A stretch of DNA of 64,000 nucleotides from Ottowia sp. SB7-C50. Lineage in GTDB: Bacteria > Pseudomonadota > Gammaproteobacteria > Burkholderiales > Burkholderiaceae_C. Below, one piece after another: positions 8,901 through 17,970 of this stretch. How positions within the stretch are numbered: position 1 is the first letter of the stretch; each line of letters opens with the position of its first letter. Made by a program: the position numbers and the translations under genes. The DNA lies in assembly GCF_033110285.1 (NCBI RefSeq), contig NZ_CP136995.1, positions 3,534,001-3,598,000 of the forward strand. The letters are read 5' to 3'. Below the pieces are notes generated by a model, which had not been told where the DNA came from, did not search any database, and saw only the letters and a list, made by a program, of their open reading frames with translations.

Positions 8901-9687
8901 GATGCGATGGACGCGGCGCTGCAGGCCGCCAACCCGGCCGGCTATGCCAACCTGGCCTGCCGACCCCTGACGGCGGCCGATGGCCAGCTGAGCGGCGCCG
9001 TGGGCGCAGCGACCTGCCCCACGTTCACGTCGAACGCCGCGGGCATCACCGGCACGCTGGACCTGCCGGCCAACTCGGGTTTGCGCCTGACCTACACGGC
9101 CATCGCTTCGCCCACGGGTGGCGTGTCGGCGCCCAACACGGCGTCGCTGCGCTCCAGCGCCAGCGTGCGCGGCACCGGCGACGGCAGCAGCCAGGCCAAC
9201 TTCCAGGTGTTGCCGCCGCTGCCGGACTTGACGTCGAAGATCGCACCGATTGCGAACGCCAGCAGCATCCCGCCGGGCACGTCGGTCACGGTGTCGGTGA
9301 CGTTTGACAACGTGGGCCAGGCCGCTGCGGTGAATGCCGTGCCGACGTTGCAACTGGCACCGGGCCTGACGGGCGTCACCCCCAGCAACGGGGGGAATCT
9401 ATGACCCGGCCACGGGTCTGGTGACGTGGCCGGCGGTCGCCAGCTTCGCGGTGGGCTCGCCAGTGACCTACACGGTGGCGTTCAGCATGCCAGCCGGGTC
9501 GGTCAACATCCGGTCGAACATCACCGGCGACAACGAACTGCCGTCCATGCTGGCCAACAACGCGGACGCCACGACGGTGGGCAGCCCGCCAGCTCCGGCT
9601 CCGGTTCCCACCCTGGACGTCTGGGCCTTGCTGGCGCTGGCGCTGTTGATGTTCGGCGGCGCCGCACGACGCCAACGCCGTGCCTGA
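5988..9687 (+). CDS. DUF11-repeat surface protein with IPTL-CTERM tail, frameshifted at a G6 run
   Basis: Start ATG 5988 has a GAGGGA ribosome site and opens a Sec signal peptide (basic MRLSHSWRRARRW, hydrophobic core, cleavage after 'GTALA'). About seven DUF11/Ig-like repeats follow, each with a 'YTVT..N.G' strand; many Thr/Asn/Pro/Gly residues and paired Cys suggest an extracellular stalk. The first frame stops at 9404, just after 'VTPSNGG'. Removing one G from the six at 9390-9395 continues it as IYDPATGLVTWPAV to 9687, where it ends in 'PVPTLDVWALLALALLMF' plus 'RRQRR', a clear IPTL-CTERM sorting signal (recognised by exosortase H in other bacteria). Likely anchored or processed at the outer surface. 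The frameshift is sequencing error, mutation or slippage. Confidence 0.82.
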
Positions 9688-9761
9688 TGGCGCACCGGGC
9701 AGGCCACGGGCCTGCTGAGTCAAAGGGGCGTTGAGCGCCCCGCGGCGGTAACGCCGTACAA

Positions 9762-9804
9762 CGCGAACCGCCGCGCTCTCAACCTGGGGGCGCGGCGGTT
9801 TCGC
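9762..9804. terminator. Long inverted repeat between convergent genes
   Basis: GCGAACCGCCGCGC (about 9763-9776) faces GCGCGGCGGTTTCGC (9790-9804), nearly perfect apart from one unpaired base. It overlaps the 3' end of the transglutaminase-like gene on the minus strand. A smaller hairpin GGGGCG-TTGAG-CGCCCC lies at 9725-9741. No T run follows, so intrinsic termination is only suggested. Confidence 0.4.
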
Positions 9805-10477
9805 TTTCGACGTCGGCCAGAAAGTCACCCTGCTCCAGCCGACTGTGGAGTTCATTGCCCGGCACCCAGCCGGGATAGGTGAGGTGGAAGTCGGCCACCA
9901 GGCGATCCAGCGGCAGGTCGTCGAAGGTGCCGCGTTCGTTGACGTATTCCATGTGCCGGTTGCCGACCTTGTCGAAGGGGTGATAGATGGAATCGTTCAC
10001 GCCATCGAAGTCGAGCGGATGCAGGCCGAACTTTTCACACAGCTCAAGGTTGAACGCGGGCGTGGCCTTGCGCCAGGCGCCGTCGATCCACAGTTCGGTG
10101 TAGCCGTGCCAGATGAACAGGTCGGTCTTCATCGTCTCGCGCATGCGCTCGGTGCTGAGGTGGTTGCGCACGTCTGCAAAACCCAGCCGCGCCGGGATGC
10201 CGGCGGCGCGCGCCACGGCGGCCAGCAGCGTGGCCTTGGGCACGCACCAGCCGTAGCCGTTGGCCAGCACCGTGCTGGCGCGCATGCCGGCCAGCGACAG
10301 ATCGATGCGGTACGGGTCGTAGCGGAAGCTGTCGCGCACGGCGTGTGCCAGTGCCACGGCGCGCGCGCGTTCACTGTCGCCCACGGCATGGTCGCGCGCG
10401 AACCGCTGCACCGCCGGGTGGTCCGCGTCGACGGCGGGCGTGGCGCGCAAGTGCGCGGGCGTGGGGGTATCGACCAT
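9779..10477 (-). CDS. Transglutaminase-like cysteine peptidase family protein
   Basis: About 232 residues from the ATG at 10477 (MVDTPTPAHL); an in-frame ATG three codons earlier (10486) is equally possible and neither has a strong ribosome site. The transglutaminase-like core is visible: catalytic Cys in 'GYGWCVPKATLL', His in 'WHGYTELWIDG', and an acidic third position after 'KATPAF'. Such proteins hydrolyse or form amide bonds, often on peptides or cyanophycin-like polymers; the substrate here is unknown. It lies downstream of the HAD gene on the same strand and converges with the surface-protein gene. Confidence 0.75.
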   Translation of the reverse strand: MVDTPTPAHLRATPAVDADHPAVQRFARDHAVGDSERARAVALAHAVRDSFRYDPYRIDLSLAGMRASTVLANGYGWCVPKATLLAAVARAAGIPARLGFADVRNHLSTERMRETMKTDLFIWHGYTELWIDGAWRKATPAFNLELCEKFGLHPLDFDGVNDSIYHPFDKVGNRHMEYVNERGTFDDLPLDRLVADFHLTYPGWVPGNELHSRLEQGDFLADVESETAAPPG

Positions 10478-10509
10478 GCGCGGCATCTTAGCGCCGTCGC
10501 ATGGACCCA

Positions 10510-11181
10510 TCACGCGGCGCCCAGGCCGACCTGCCGCCAGCGCGCGGGCAGCTCGGCCATCGATGGGAACAGCAGGTCGGCCCCGGCAGCACGCAAATCG
10601 TCGGCCAGATGCGCGGCGGGGCAATAAGCCCACACGGTGGCGCCGGCGCCCTTGCCTGCGGCGACGCCTGTGGGGGTGTCTTCGATCACCAGGCTGCGCG
10701 CAGGCAACACCGACAGCGACGCGGCGGCCGCCAGGTAAACGTCGGGGTAAGGCTTGCTGCGCGGCAGCTCATGCCCGCTGAACACGTGCGGACCAAACCA
10801 CTCGGCCAGGCCGGTCTGCCCCAGCTGCAGGATGAGCTTGCCCCGATCAGCGCCCGAGGCGCAGGCAATGCGCCCCCGGGTGACGCCATGCGCGGCGCGC
10901 ACGGCCTCGATGGCGCCGCTGATGGGCTGCAGGCGGGCGCGCAGTTGCGCGTCGCGCCGCGCGTAAAACGCGGCCATCCATGCATCGGTCAACGGCTGGC
11001 CGGTGCGCGCTTCGATCAACGCCGACTGGCTGCGCACGGTGCGCCCGATGAAGTGGCGCATGCACTCGGCGATGGGCATGTCCCATCCGCTTTCGGCCAG
11101 CATGTCGCGCAGCACGCCGTGCGTGATGGGCTCGCTGTCAACCAACACGCCGTCGCAATCGAACAGGATGGCCTCGAACAT
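10510..11181 (-). CDS. HAD-superfamily hydrolase (phosphoglucomutase/GPH-like)
   Basis: 223 residues with all four HAD motifs: I 'FDCDGVLVDSE' (nucleophile Asp and acid/base Asp), II Ser in 'CASGAD', III Lys in 'SKPYPDVY', IV 'VIEDTPTGV'. The alpha-helical cap between motifs I and II and the 'DCDGVLVDSE' wording place it with the beta-phosphoglucomutase / phosphoglycolate phosphatase-like group. It dephosphorylates or isomerises a small sugar phosphate; the substrate is not predictable. It has its own start near 11181 and is followed after 24-32 bp by the transglutaminase-like gene. Confidence 0.85.
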   Translation of the reverse strand: MFEAILFDCDGVLVDSEPITHGVLRDMLAESGWDMPIAECMRHFIGRTVRSQSALIEARTGQPLTDAWMAAFYARRDAQLRARLQPISGAIEAVRAAHGVTRGRIACASGADRGKLILQLGQTGLAEWFGPHVFSGHELPRSKPYPDVYLAAAASLSVLPARSLVIEDTPTGVAAGKGAGATVWAYCPAAHLADDLRAAGADLLFPSMAELPARWRQVGLGAA

Positions 11182-11309
11182 GCTGCGCGGCTCTCATGAA
11201 ACAAAAAAAAGCGCTGCCGAAGCAATCAGGGCATCAGCATGTTGTTGGGGAGACTCGCTGATTGTGAACCGACGCACTGGCATGCGGCAACAACCATTCA
11301 CTTTCAGCA

Positions 11310-12282
11310 TCATTCCGGCTGAATATGGGCCGCACGGATGACTTGCCCCCATTTTCTTGACTCGGCAGCCTGAAAGCGCGCCAGTTCATCGGGTGAGCTG
11401 AAGGCGATCTCGCCGCTGGTCTTGCTGTTGAAACTCTTGAAGCCATCGGTCGCCACGGCCTTGGACAGCATCTCGTTCAAGCGCTTGGCCAAGGCAGGCG
11501 ACGCGCCCGGCGGCAGGTACACGGCCGTCCAGAACGACATGTCGTAGTCCTTCACGCCGGCCTCCGCCATGGTGGGCAGGCTGGGCGCGCTGGGCAGCCG
11601 CTTGCTGCCGCTGACGGCCAGCGCGCGCAACTTGCCCCCCTTCGACCTGCGGCATGGTGGTGGGCGTGTCGGCGATCATGAAGTCGACCTGGCCACCGAT
11701 CAAATCCGTCAGGCCGAGCGGGTTGCTCTTGTACGGCACGTTGACCATGTCGGTGTTGGTCAACTGTTTGAGCATTTCGCTGGCCACGCGGCTGGACGAC
11801 GAGCCGCTGCCGAAGTTGAGTTTGCCGGGCGACTTCTTCGCCGCCGCCACCAGATCGCCCACGGTGCGATACGGCGCATCGGGTCGCACCACCAGCAGCA
11901 TGTGCCCCTTGGACAGCAAGGCCACCGGCGTGAAGTCCTTCACCGGGTCGTACGGCAGTTTCTTGAACAGGTGTTCATTGGCCGCGTGCGTGGTGTTGGT
12001 GGTGACCAGCAGCGTGTAGCCGTCGGGCGCGGCCTTGGCCACGTACTGCGCCGCCATGAAGCCGCTGGCGCCGGCCTTGTTGTCGACCACCACCGGCACC
12101 TTGGCCTGCTCGCTCAGGGCCTGGCCGATCACGCGCGCCAGCTGGTCGGTGCCGCTGCCGGGGCCGAAGGGCACGACCAACGTGATCGGCTTGGACGGAT
12201 AGTCCTGTGCGCTCGCGGGCAACGCGGCCAGCGTGCCGCAGGCCAGCAGCACGGCGGCGATGAGCGAGGTGCGTCGTTTCAT
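11310..12282 (-). CDS. Tripartite tricarboxylate transporter (Bug/TctC) binding protein, frameshifted
   Basis: The N-terminal frame (ATG 12282) gives a signal peptide ending 'LPASAQDYPSKPI', then the Bug-family core 'VVPFGPGSGTDQLAR', 'VVVDNKAGASGFMAAQYVA' and 'GYTLL'. It is good to 'TTMPQVEGG' and then turns to nonsense. The C-terminal part continues in another frame ('LRALAVSGSKRLP...' to 11310). Dropping one base from the C6 run on the plus strand at 11635-11640 restores one protein of about 324 residues, normal for the family. Bug proteins capture carboxylates in the periplasm; Comamonadaceae have many without linked TctAB, as here. The start overlaps the CoA-transferase stop (ATGA), suggesting that the substrate becomes a CoA thioester. 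Confidence 0.83.
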
Positions 12283-13454
12283 GGGGCGGTCTCCTGTGGT
12301 GTGGCGGGAATGATGGGGGCGACAGGCGCGATGCCATGCGCGGTGTTGTGCTCACCCAGACGGGGTGCGCCGGCACGCAGCGGCGGGCGATGCCCATCAA
12401 TGGTGAGCGGCAGTGCGGTCAAGTGGAAGTCCTCACCCGGCACCGCGGCCAGCATGCCCAATGCCCGCACCTGCGGATGCGCCAGCGCTTCAGGCACGGT
12501 GTGGATGGGCGCGCACGGTACGCCGGCGGCTTCAAAGCGGGCGATCCATTCGGACCGCGGGCGCGCGGCGAGCAAGGGCACCAGCTGCTCGAACAACGCG
12601 GCCTTGTGCATCAGACGCGCGCGGTTGGTGGCAAAACGCGGTTCGTCCGACCAGTCGCTTCGGCCCAGTTCGGCGGCCAGCTTGGCAAACAGGCGATCAT
12701 TGCCGCAGCAGATCAGCAGCGGCGCGTCGGCCGTGTCGAACGCCTCGTAAGGCACGAAACCGGGGTGGCCGGAGCGATGCCGCGCGGGCAATTGGCCTTC
12801 GTTGACGAAGGCGTCGGCCTTCTGGCCGTTCCAGGTCAGCGCCGTTTCCAGCAGCGAGCTGTCGACGATGCCGCCGCGCCCGGTGCGGTGGCGCCGCTGC
12901 AGCAAGGCCAGCGCGCCGATCACCGCCCACATCCCCGTGCCCTGATCGCACAATGACGCCCCGGCGCGCAATGGCGGATCGTCCGGCCCGCCGTTGGTGC
13001 TCGACAGTCCGCTGAACGCCTGGATCAGCGGCTCGTAGCCCGGCCGCAGGGCCATGGGCCCGGTGTGCCCAAAGGCCGATATGCCGCAATAGATCAGGCG
13101 CGGATGGCGCGCGGTGAGCGCCGGCCCGTCGATGCCCAGCGCCTGCGGCACGCCGGGCCGCAGGTTGTGGATGAAGATGTCGGCCTCGGCAGCCAGCCGT
13201 TCGAATGCGGCCTGACCCTCCACGCTCTTGAGATCGAGCGCCACCGATTGCTTGCCGCGATTGAACACCTGGAAATTCAGCGCGTCCCCGTGGCGAAATG
13301 CAGCACCCATGCGGCGCGCGTCGTCGCCACCGTCGAGGCGCTCCACCTTTACCACGTCCGCGCCCAGGTCCGCCAGGATGGCCCCCGCGAACGGCCCGGC
13401 CAGCACCTGGCCCAGTTCGAGCACGCGCACACCGGCCAGCACGCCTTCAATCAT
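12279..13454 (-). CDS. CaiB/BaiF (family III) CoA-transferase
   Basis: 391 residues, full length for family III CoA-transferases, which swap CoA between an acyl-CoA and a free carboxylic acid. Visible markers: N-terminal 'VLELGQVLAGPFAGAILADLGADVVKVE', written here only in part as LELGQVLAGPFAG, the 'NRGKQSVALDLK' strand, and the catalytic Asp in 'SLCDQGTGMWAV' near residue 170. It is translationally coupled to the Bug-type binding protein gene downstream, a pairing common in Comamonadaceae. The 181 bp upstream (13455-13635) hold no gene that I can see. Confidence 0.9.
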   Translation of the reverse strand: MIEGVLAGVRVLELGQVLAGPFAGAILADLGADVVKVERLDGGDDARRMGAAFRHGDALNFQVFNRGKQSVALDLKSVEGQAAFERLAAEADIFIHNLRPGVPQALGIDGPALTARHPRLIYCGISAFGHTGPMALRPGYEPLIQAFSGLSSTNGGPDDPPLRAGASLCDQGTGMWAVIGALALLQRRHRTGRGGIVDSSLLETALTWNGQKADAFVNEGQLPARHRSGHPGFVPYEAFDTADAPLLICCGNDRLFAKLAAELGRSDWSDEPRFATNRARLMHKAALFEQLVPLLAARPRSEWIARFEAAGVPCAPIHTVPEALAHPQVRALGMLAAVPGEDFHLTALPLTIDGHRPPLRAGAPRLGEHNTAHGIAPVAPIIPATPQETAP

Positions 13455-13635
13455 TTTGGTCTGTCTCCTGCCGCGCTTTCGCGACCTGTCTGCACCCCCG
13501 GGTAGGACGTACCCAAAGGTCGACCCATGGGCTCGGTCACGGTTGTAGCACCAATCCGCCAGGCGATGGCGGCGCGGGCCATCAGGCCACGGCAGAGACG
13601 GTAGATGATCGTCACGCCGGGCAAAGCTGCGGGCA

Positions 13636-14088
13636 CTACACCTTCACCGGGTTGGCCGGATCGACATCGCCATCCACATAGAACCAGCGCAGCGCGCCAT
13701 CGGCGTCGGCTTCGCGCACGAACCGGCTGCGTTCATGCAGTCGCGTGGCACGCCCGTGCAGCCGCGACCGGGCAACGAATTCGACCTCGGCATGCGTGGT
13801 ATCGATCACGCGATGCGCACGCACCTGCAGGCCCAGCCATTGGGTGCCAGGTTCGAAGTCGAGCGTGTGCGGCCGCGTCGAGACATGCCAGGTGCTCCGC
13901 AGATAGTCCGCATCCTGCCGCACGAAGGCGCTGTAGCGCGACCGCATGACGGCTTCGGCGTCGGGCGCGGGCGCACCGGCGACATCGGCCAGCCAGCGGC
14001 CACAACAGCGCTCGAACGGCGTGCCGGTCGGCGTGCCGCCGCAAGGGCAGGCATCGTCCCCGCGCGCCAGTCGCCGGGTTGAGGTCAC
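13636..14088 (-). CDS. YchJ-family protein with SEC-C zinc motif
   Basis: About 150 residues from a GTG at 14088 that overlaps the acyl-CoA dehydrogenase stop codon (GTGA). The N-terminus carries the SEC-C zinc knuckle 'CPCGG...CCG', followed by the YchJ core: 'AVMRSRYSAFVRQDADYL', 'TW', 'VEFVARSRLHG', 'ERSRFVREADGALRWFYVDGD' (quoted in part). YchJ (UPF0225) has an NTF2-like fold of unknown function. The start was chosen for the coupling and because upstream residues in that frame are not family-like. Confidence 0.82.
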   Translation of the reverse strand: MTSTRRLARGDDACPCGGTPTGTPFERCCGRWLADVAGAPAPDAEAVMRSRYSAFVRQDADYLRSTWHVSTRPHTLDFEPGTQWLGLQVRAHRVIDTTHAEVEFVARSRLHGRATRLHERSRFVREADADGALRWFYVDGDVDPANPVKV

Positions 14089-15212
14089 AGCGCCCGCGTG
14101 ATGATGATCTTCTGCACGTCGCTGGTGCCCTCGTAGATCTGGCACACGCGCACGTCGCGGTAGATGCGCTCGACGGGAAAGTCCTCCGTCACGCCGTAGC
14201 CGCCCAGCGTCTGGATGGCGACCGAGCACACGGCTTCCGCCACTTCGCTGGCAAACAGCTTGGCCATGGCGGCTTCCTTCAGACACGGCCGGCCGGCGTC
14301 GCGCAGGCTGGCGGCGTGCCAGATCAGTTGCCGCGCCGCTTCCAGTTTTGTAGCGCATTCGGCCAGACGGAAAGCCACGGCCTGGTGATTGAAGATGGCG
14401 GTGCCGAAGGCTTCACGCTCCTTGGCATAGGCAATCGCCACGTCCAGCGCGCTGCGTGCCATGCCCACGCTTTGCGAAGCGATGCCGATGCGGCCGCCTT
14501 CCAGCGCGGAGAGCGCAATCTTGTAGCCCTCGCCTTCTTCGCCGATGCGGTTTTCAGCCGGGATGCGGCAGTTCTCCAGCAGGATCTGCGCCGTGTCGTT
14601 GGAGTGTTGGCCGAGTTTTTTCTCCACGCTGGCGACCTTCCAGCCGGGGTTGTCGGTGCCGACCATGAAGGCGCTCAAACCCTTCTTTCCCGCGGCCTTG
14701 TCGGTAACGGCGATGACCACCGCCGCCTGCCCATTCTTGCCACTGGTGATGAACTGCTTGGTGCCGTTCAGCACGTAGGCATCGCCCTCGCGCGTGGCGG
14801 TGGTGCGGATGGCCGAGGCATCGCTGCCCACGTGCGGCTCGGTCAGCGCGAAGGCGCCCAGGATGTCGCCGCGCGCGGCGGGCACCAGCCACTGCTGCTT
14901 TTGCGCCTCGTTGCCGTAGCGCATCAGGATCGCGTTGTACGGACAGTTGGTGACGGAAATCGCCGTGCTGGTGCCGCCGTCGCCGGCGGCGATTTCTTCC
15001 AGCACCAGCGCCAGAGTGACGTAGTCGAGCCCGGCGCCACCGTACTGTTCGGGCACGCAGATGCCGTACGCGCCCAGCTCGGCCAGGCCCTTGTGCGCTG
15101 CCTTCGGGAAGGTGTGCTGCCGGTCCCACTCGGCTGCGTGCGGCCACAGTTGCTCCTGCGCGAAGGCGCGCACGGCGTCGCGGATCATTTCCTGGTCTTG
15201 GGTCAGCAGCAT
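14085..15212 (-). CDS. Acyl-CoA dehydrogenase
   Basis: 375 residues from the ATG at 15212, two bases after the upstream stop. It has the acyl-CoA dehydrogenase fold: helical N-domain, 'ALTEPHVGSDASAI' and 'YVLNGTKQFITSG' in the FAD/substrate strand domain, 'LEGGRIGIASQSVG' and the C-terminal 'GGYGVTEDFPVERIYRDVRV' / 'IYEGTSDVQKIII' helices. The residue after 'QIY' is Glu in 'YEGTSD', the catalytic base position of short-chain enzymes. It oxidises a short or branched acyl-CoA to the enoyl-CoA and passes electrons to ETF. It is coupled to the ychJ-like gene downstream. Exact chain specificity is not visible. Confidence 0.92.
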   Translation of the reverse strand: MLLTQDQEMIRDAVRAFAQEQLWPHAAEWDRQHTFPKAAHKGLAELGAYGICVPEQYGGAGLDYVTLALVLEEIAAGDGGTSTAISVTNCPYNAILMRYGNEAQKQQWLVPAARGDILGAFALTEPHVGSDASAIRTTATREGDAYVLNGTKQFITSGKNGQAAVVIAVTDKAAGKKGLSAFMVGTDNPGWKVASVEKKLGQHSNDTAQILLENCRIPAENRIGEEGEGYKIALSALEGGRIGIASQSVGMARSALDVAIAYAKEREAFGTAIFNHQAVAFRLAECATKLEAARQLIWHAASLRDAGRPCLKEAAMAKLFASEVAEAVCSVAIQTLGGYGVTEDFPVERIYRDVRVCQIYEGTSDVQKIIITRAL

Positions 15213-15213
15213 G

Positions 15214-16503
15214 TCACTTTTCCTGGGCAAGGCCCGTAATGAGGCGCGCGGTCAGATACAGCCGGCGCGGGATGGCGTCGATCAGCACGTACTCGGCCTG
15301 GTCGCTGTGATAGCCAAAGCCCGGCAGGCCCAGCGACTCGATGACAGGCTTGCCCGACAGCGCCGCGTAGGCGGCGTCGGTGCCACCCCCGATGCGGTCG
15401 ATGACGGCCAGTGGCGCACCGGCTTCACGATAAATCGCCACCGCCTGATCGGCCATGCGCCGACCACCCGCCGTGGCGTTGAAGGCGGGCCGCCCGCGGT
15501 CTGGCGTGATGGTGATCTGCGACTTTTCAAGCTTCTTGCGGCCCTGGATGCGCTGCTCCAGCGTGGCCAGCAACTTGTCAAGATCCTCGGGGCGCGCGTA
15601 GCGGATATTGGCTTCCAGGCTGGCCTGATCGGGAATGATGTTGGGCACGGCGCCGGCCTTGGCCACCGTCCAGTTGAAGCGCAGGTCGCGCGACTTGTCG
15701 TCCAGGTCCATGGTGCGCAGCACGATGTCGGACGCCTCGACCAACGCGTTGGTGCCCAGCTCGGGGTTGGCGCCCGCATGGGCCGCCGCGCCCTTGACCG
15801 CCACCTTGTAGTACACGATGCCGGCGGTGCCCAGCGGCAGCGCCTCCTTGCCCGCCAGCGTGGGCTCGAACGACAGCACCGCGTCGGCCTGCGCCGCCAG
15901 CTGCTGAATGAGCGCGCGCGAACCGAACGAGCCGCGCTCTTCGTCGGTGTTGAACATCACCACCACCTCGCCCCAGTCGGCGAAGCCGCGGTCCTTCAGC
16001 AGCTTGAGCGAATGCAGGATGACGGCGATGCCGCTCTTGTCGTCGGCGATGCCGGGGCCGTAGGCGCGGTTGCCCTCGACGCGGAACGGCGCCTTGGCCA
16101 GCGTGCCCTTGACGTACACGGTGTCCATGTGCGCCATCAGCAGCAACTTGGCCGCGCCCTTGCCGGCGATGCGGCCCACGATGTTGGGGCCGACCACGCC
16201 CGCATCGGGCTGGTGGCGCGAGACGGTGGCGCCCAGCGCGCGCAGTTCACGCTCCAGCAGATCGGCCATGGCGGTCATGCCTTCGGCGTTGCCGGTGCCG
16301 GTCTCGATGTTGACCAGGCGCTCCAGCGTCTTGACGACCGCCGGCTGTTCGGCCGTGGCGGCCGACAGCAGCGCCGCATCGGGCGCGCGGGCGGTGGCCG
16401 TCGCGGCAGCCGGCGCGGACGCCGCTGCGCCGCCGGTCTGCGCGCAACCGCCCAGCAGCAGCGCCAACGCGCCGCCCAGCAAGACAGGGAAAACGGGTTT
16501 CAT
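15214..16503 (-). CDS. M20 family lipoprotein peptidase (glutamate carboxypeptidase type)
   Basis: 429 residues. N-terminal signal with lipobox 'LLGGC' (Cys about residue 20), so predicted lipoprotein, then an Ala-rich linker. M20 metallopeptidase ligands appear in order: His in 'LMAHMDTVY', bridging Asp in 'GPGIADDKSG', catalytic Glu pair in 'NTDEERGS', Glu/Asp region 'LSFEP', and His in 'GYHSDQAE' near the C-terminus. Closest to carboxypeptidase G2, which removes C-terminal glutamate from folates and peptides with two Zn2+. The RBS GGAGAT precedes the ATG. It sits head to tail before the acyl-CoA dehydrogenase, with no evident functional link. Confidence 0.88.
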   Translation of the reverse strand: MKPVFPVLLGGALALLLGGCAQTGGAAASAPAAATATARAPDAALLSAATAEQPAVVKTLERLVNIETGTGNAEGMTAMADLLERELRALGATVSRHQPDAGVVGPNIVGRIAGKGAAKLLLMAHMDTVYVKGTLAKAPFRVEGNRAYGPGIADDKSGIAVILHSLKLLKDRGFADWGEVVVMFNTDEERGSFGSRALIQQLAAQADAVLSFEPTLAGKEALPLGTAGIVYYKVAVKGAAAHAGANPELGTNALVEASDIVLRTMDLDDKSRDLRFNWTVAKAGAVPNIIPDQASLEANIRYARPEDLDKLLATLEQRIQGRKKLEKSQITITPDRGRPAFNATAGGRRMADQAVAIYREAGAPLAVIDRIGGGTDAAYAALSGKPVIESLGLPGFGYHSDQAEYVLIDAIPRRLYLTARLITGLAQEK

Positions 16504-16570
16504 GGGTATCTCCTCTCGTTGTTCTGTTTGAAATCAGGTCTTTGATGCGGCGGACATCCCGCCGGCCGCG

Positions 16571-17236
16571 TCACCAAGTCGGCAACCGCGTTCCATCGTA
16601 TTGCAGGAAAGCGCCCCGGTCGCGCGCCGTCAGGCCGGCCATCACGCGGCGCAGGCCGGTGGCGCTGTCTTCGAGCGTGACCGGCGCGCTGGCGCCGCCC
16701 ATGTCGGTCTGCACCCAGCCGGGGTGCAGGCATACCAGGATGGCGTCGGGCCAGGCGCCCTGCGCCGACACCACCGCCATGTTCAGCGCCGCCTTGCTCA
16801 CGCGGTACACCCAGGCGCGACTGCCTTCCACGCCGTCGATGCGGCCCATGATGCTGGACATGAACCCGATGCGCCCGCCCGGCGCCAGCGACGGCGCCAC
16901 CTGCGGAATCACCTGCATCGCGCCCAGCACGTTGGCGTGCATCACGGCATCGAACGCCTCGCGCGTGGGCGGCTGCGTGGCGTCGCCATGGCTGGTGACG
17001 CCGGCCACGTACAGGGCGATGTCGATCTTCTCGCCATCCAGTTGCCAGGCCAGGCCGCTGATGCTGGCCGCGTCGGCCACGTCGACCCGCAGCGCCTGTG
17101 CGCCCAGTTTGCGCAGGCGTTCGAGCGCGGCATCGTCGCGCGCGGTGGCGATCACGCGGTCGCCAGCGGCGACGTATTGCCGCGCCAGCTCCCAGCCGAT
17201 GCCGCGCGAGGCGCCAATGATCAGAACCGTGGCCAT
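16571..17236 (-). CDS. SDR-family oxidoreductase (C-factor-like)
   Basis: 221 residues. Rossmann motif 'IIGASRGIGWELA' at the N-terminus, 'DVADAAS', the catalytic Ser in 'GFMSSIMG' and Tyr-x-x-x-Lys in 'WVYRVSKAAL'. The C-terminus is short, without a substrate-binding lid of usual length, as in the CsgA/C-factor group. NAD(P)-dependent; substrate unknown. It begins 7 bp after the stop of the flavin-binding protein gene and is probably cotranscribed with it. Confidence 0.85.
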   Translation of the reverse strand: MATVLIIGASRGIGWELARQYVAAGDRVIATARDDAALERLRKLGAQALRVDVADAASISGLAWQLDGEKIDIALYVAGVTSHGDATQPPTREAFDAVMHANVLGAMQVIPQVAPSLAPGGRIGFMSSIMGRIDGVEGSRAWVYRVSKAALNMAVVSAQGAWPDAILVCLHPGWVQTDMGGASAPVTLEDSATGLRRVMAGLTARDRGAFLQYDGTRLPTW

Positions 17237-17243
17237 GTCGTGC

Positions 17244-17888
17244 CTATCCCTTCACCAGATGGGCCAGCCCTTCGTCGGCCAGCTGCGTGCGGTAGCGGTC
17301 CAGCGCCTGCGCGTCGGTTTCGGTCACCACCTGTGGCCCCAGTTGCGCCAGCAGCATGGCGTTCATCGACGGAAAGCTGCCCGGCGCCACGCGCGCGTCG
17401 GACGACCACATTTGCGAGCGCAGCAGCGCCTTGGGGCAGTGCAGGTACGCCTCGCGCACGGCGACTTCGATCACCAGGCGTGGCAGCTTGGGCACGTCGG
17501 GGTGGGCAAAGCGTTGCGTAAATTCGGGCTCGTCGCGCAGACGTGCCGTGCCGTTGGCGCGCAGCACTTCGTTCACGCCGGGGATCAGAAACAGCAGGCC
17601 AATGCGCGGATCGACGAGCAGGTTCTCCAGTGTGTCGAGCCGGTTGTTGCCGGTCACGTCGGGGATCAGCAGCGTGCGTTCATCGGCCACCTGCACAAAG
17701 CCGGGCCGGCCGCCGCGGGGCGACGAATCCAGCCCTTCGCCCGCCGCACCCGCGCTGGCGATGACGCACAGGGGCGCGTGCGCGACGAAGCGGCGCATGG
17801 TGTCGTCCAGCCGGTCGAGTTGCTTGGCGAGCGAGCGCGCCGACGCCTGCGGGTACAGGCGGCGCAGGGCGTCAGCGGAGTCGATCAT
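17244..17888 (-). CDS. Pyridoxamine 5'-phosphate oxidase-fold FMN protein
   Basis: 214 residues. The split-barrel FMN-binding fold is shown by 'CVIASAGAAGEGLDSSPRGG', 'LLIPDVTGNNRLDTLENLL' and 'GLLFLIPGVNEVLRANGTA', the pattern of the MSMEG_1061-like subgroup (first quotations shortened to the key residues). These proteins bind FMN or F420 and have redox or general stress roles; none of the PdxH-specific residues can be claimed. Start ATG 17888; the SDR gene follows after 7 bp. Confidence 0.8.
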   Translation of the reverse strand: MIDSADALRRLYPQASARSLAKQLDRLDDTMRRFVAHAPLCVIASAGAAGEGLDSSPRGGRPGFVQVADERTLLIPDVTGNNRLDTLENLLVDPRIGLLFLIPGVNEVLRANGTARLRDEPEFTQRFAHPDVPKLPRLVIEVAVREAYLHCPKALLRSQMWSSDARVAPGSFPSMNAMLLAQLGPQVVTETDAQALDRYRTQLADEGLAHLVKG

Positions 17889-17910
17889 GTCGGCGCCATT
17901 TCAGAAATCA

Positions 17911-17970
17911 TGAATAAAAGCCCGCCAGCGCTTTTCCATCAAGCGCAAGCAGCTATCAAATTCATATCAA
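17911..17970 (-). repeat. Dispersed two-hairpin repeat, copy 3; supplies thiolase stop codon
   Basis: On the minus strand: TTGATATGAATTTGATAGCT, GCTTGCGCTTGATGGAAAAG, CGCTGGCGGGCTTTTATTCA. It starts inside the last codons of the thiolase gene: the stop TGA is the TGA of 'ATATGA' in the element's first arm, so the last two or three residues and the stop come from the repeat. It fills the gap to the flavin-binding gene. Confidence 0.7.
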
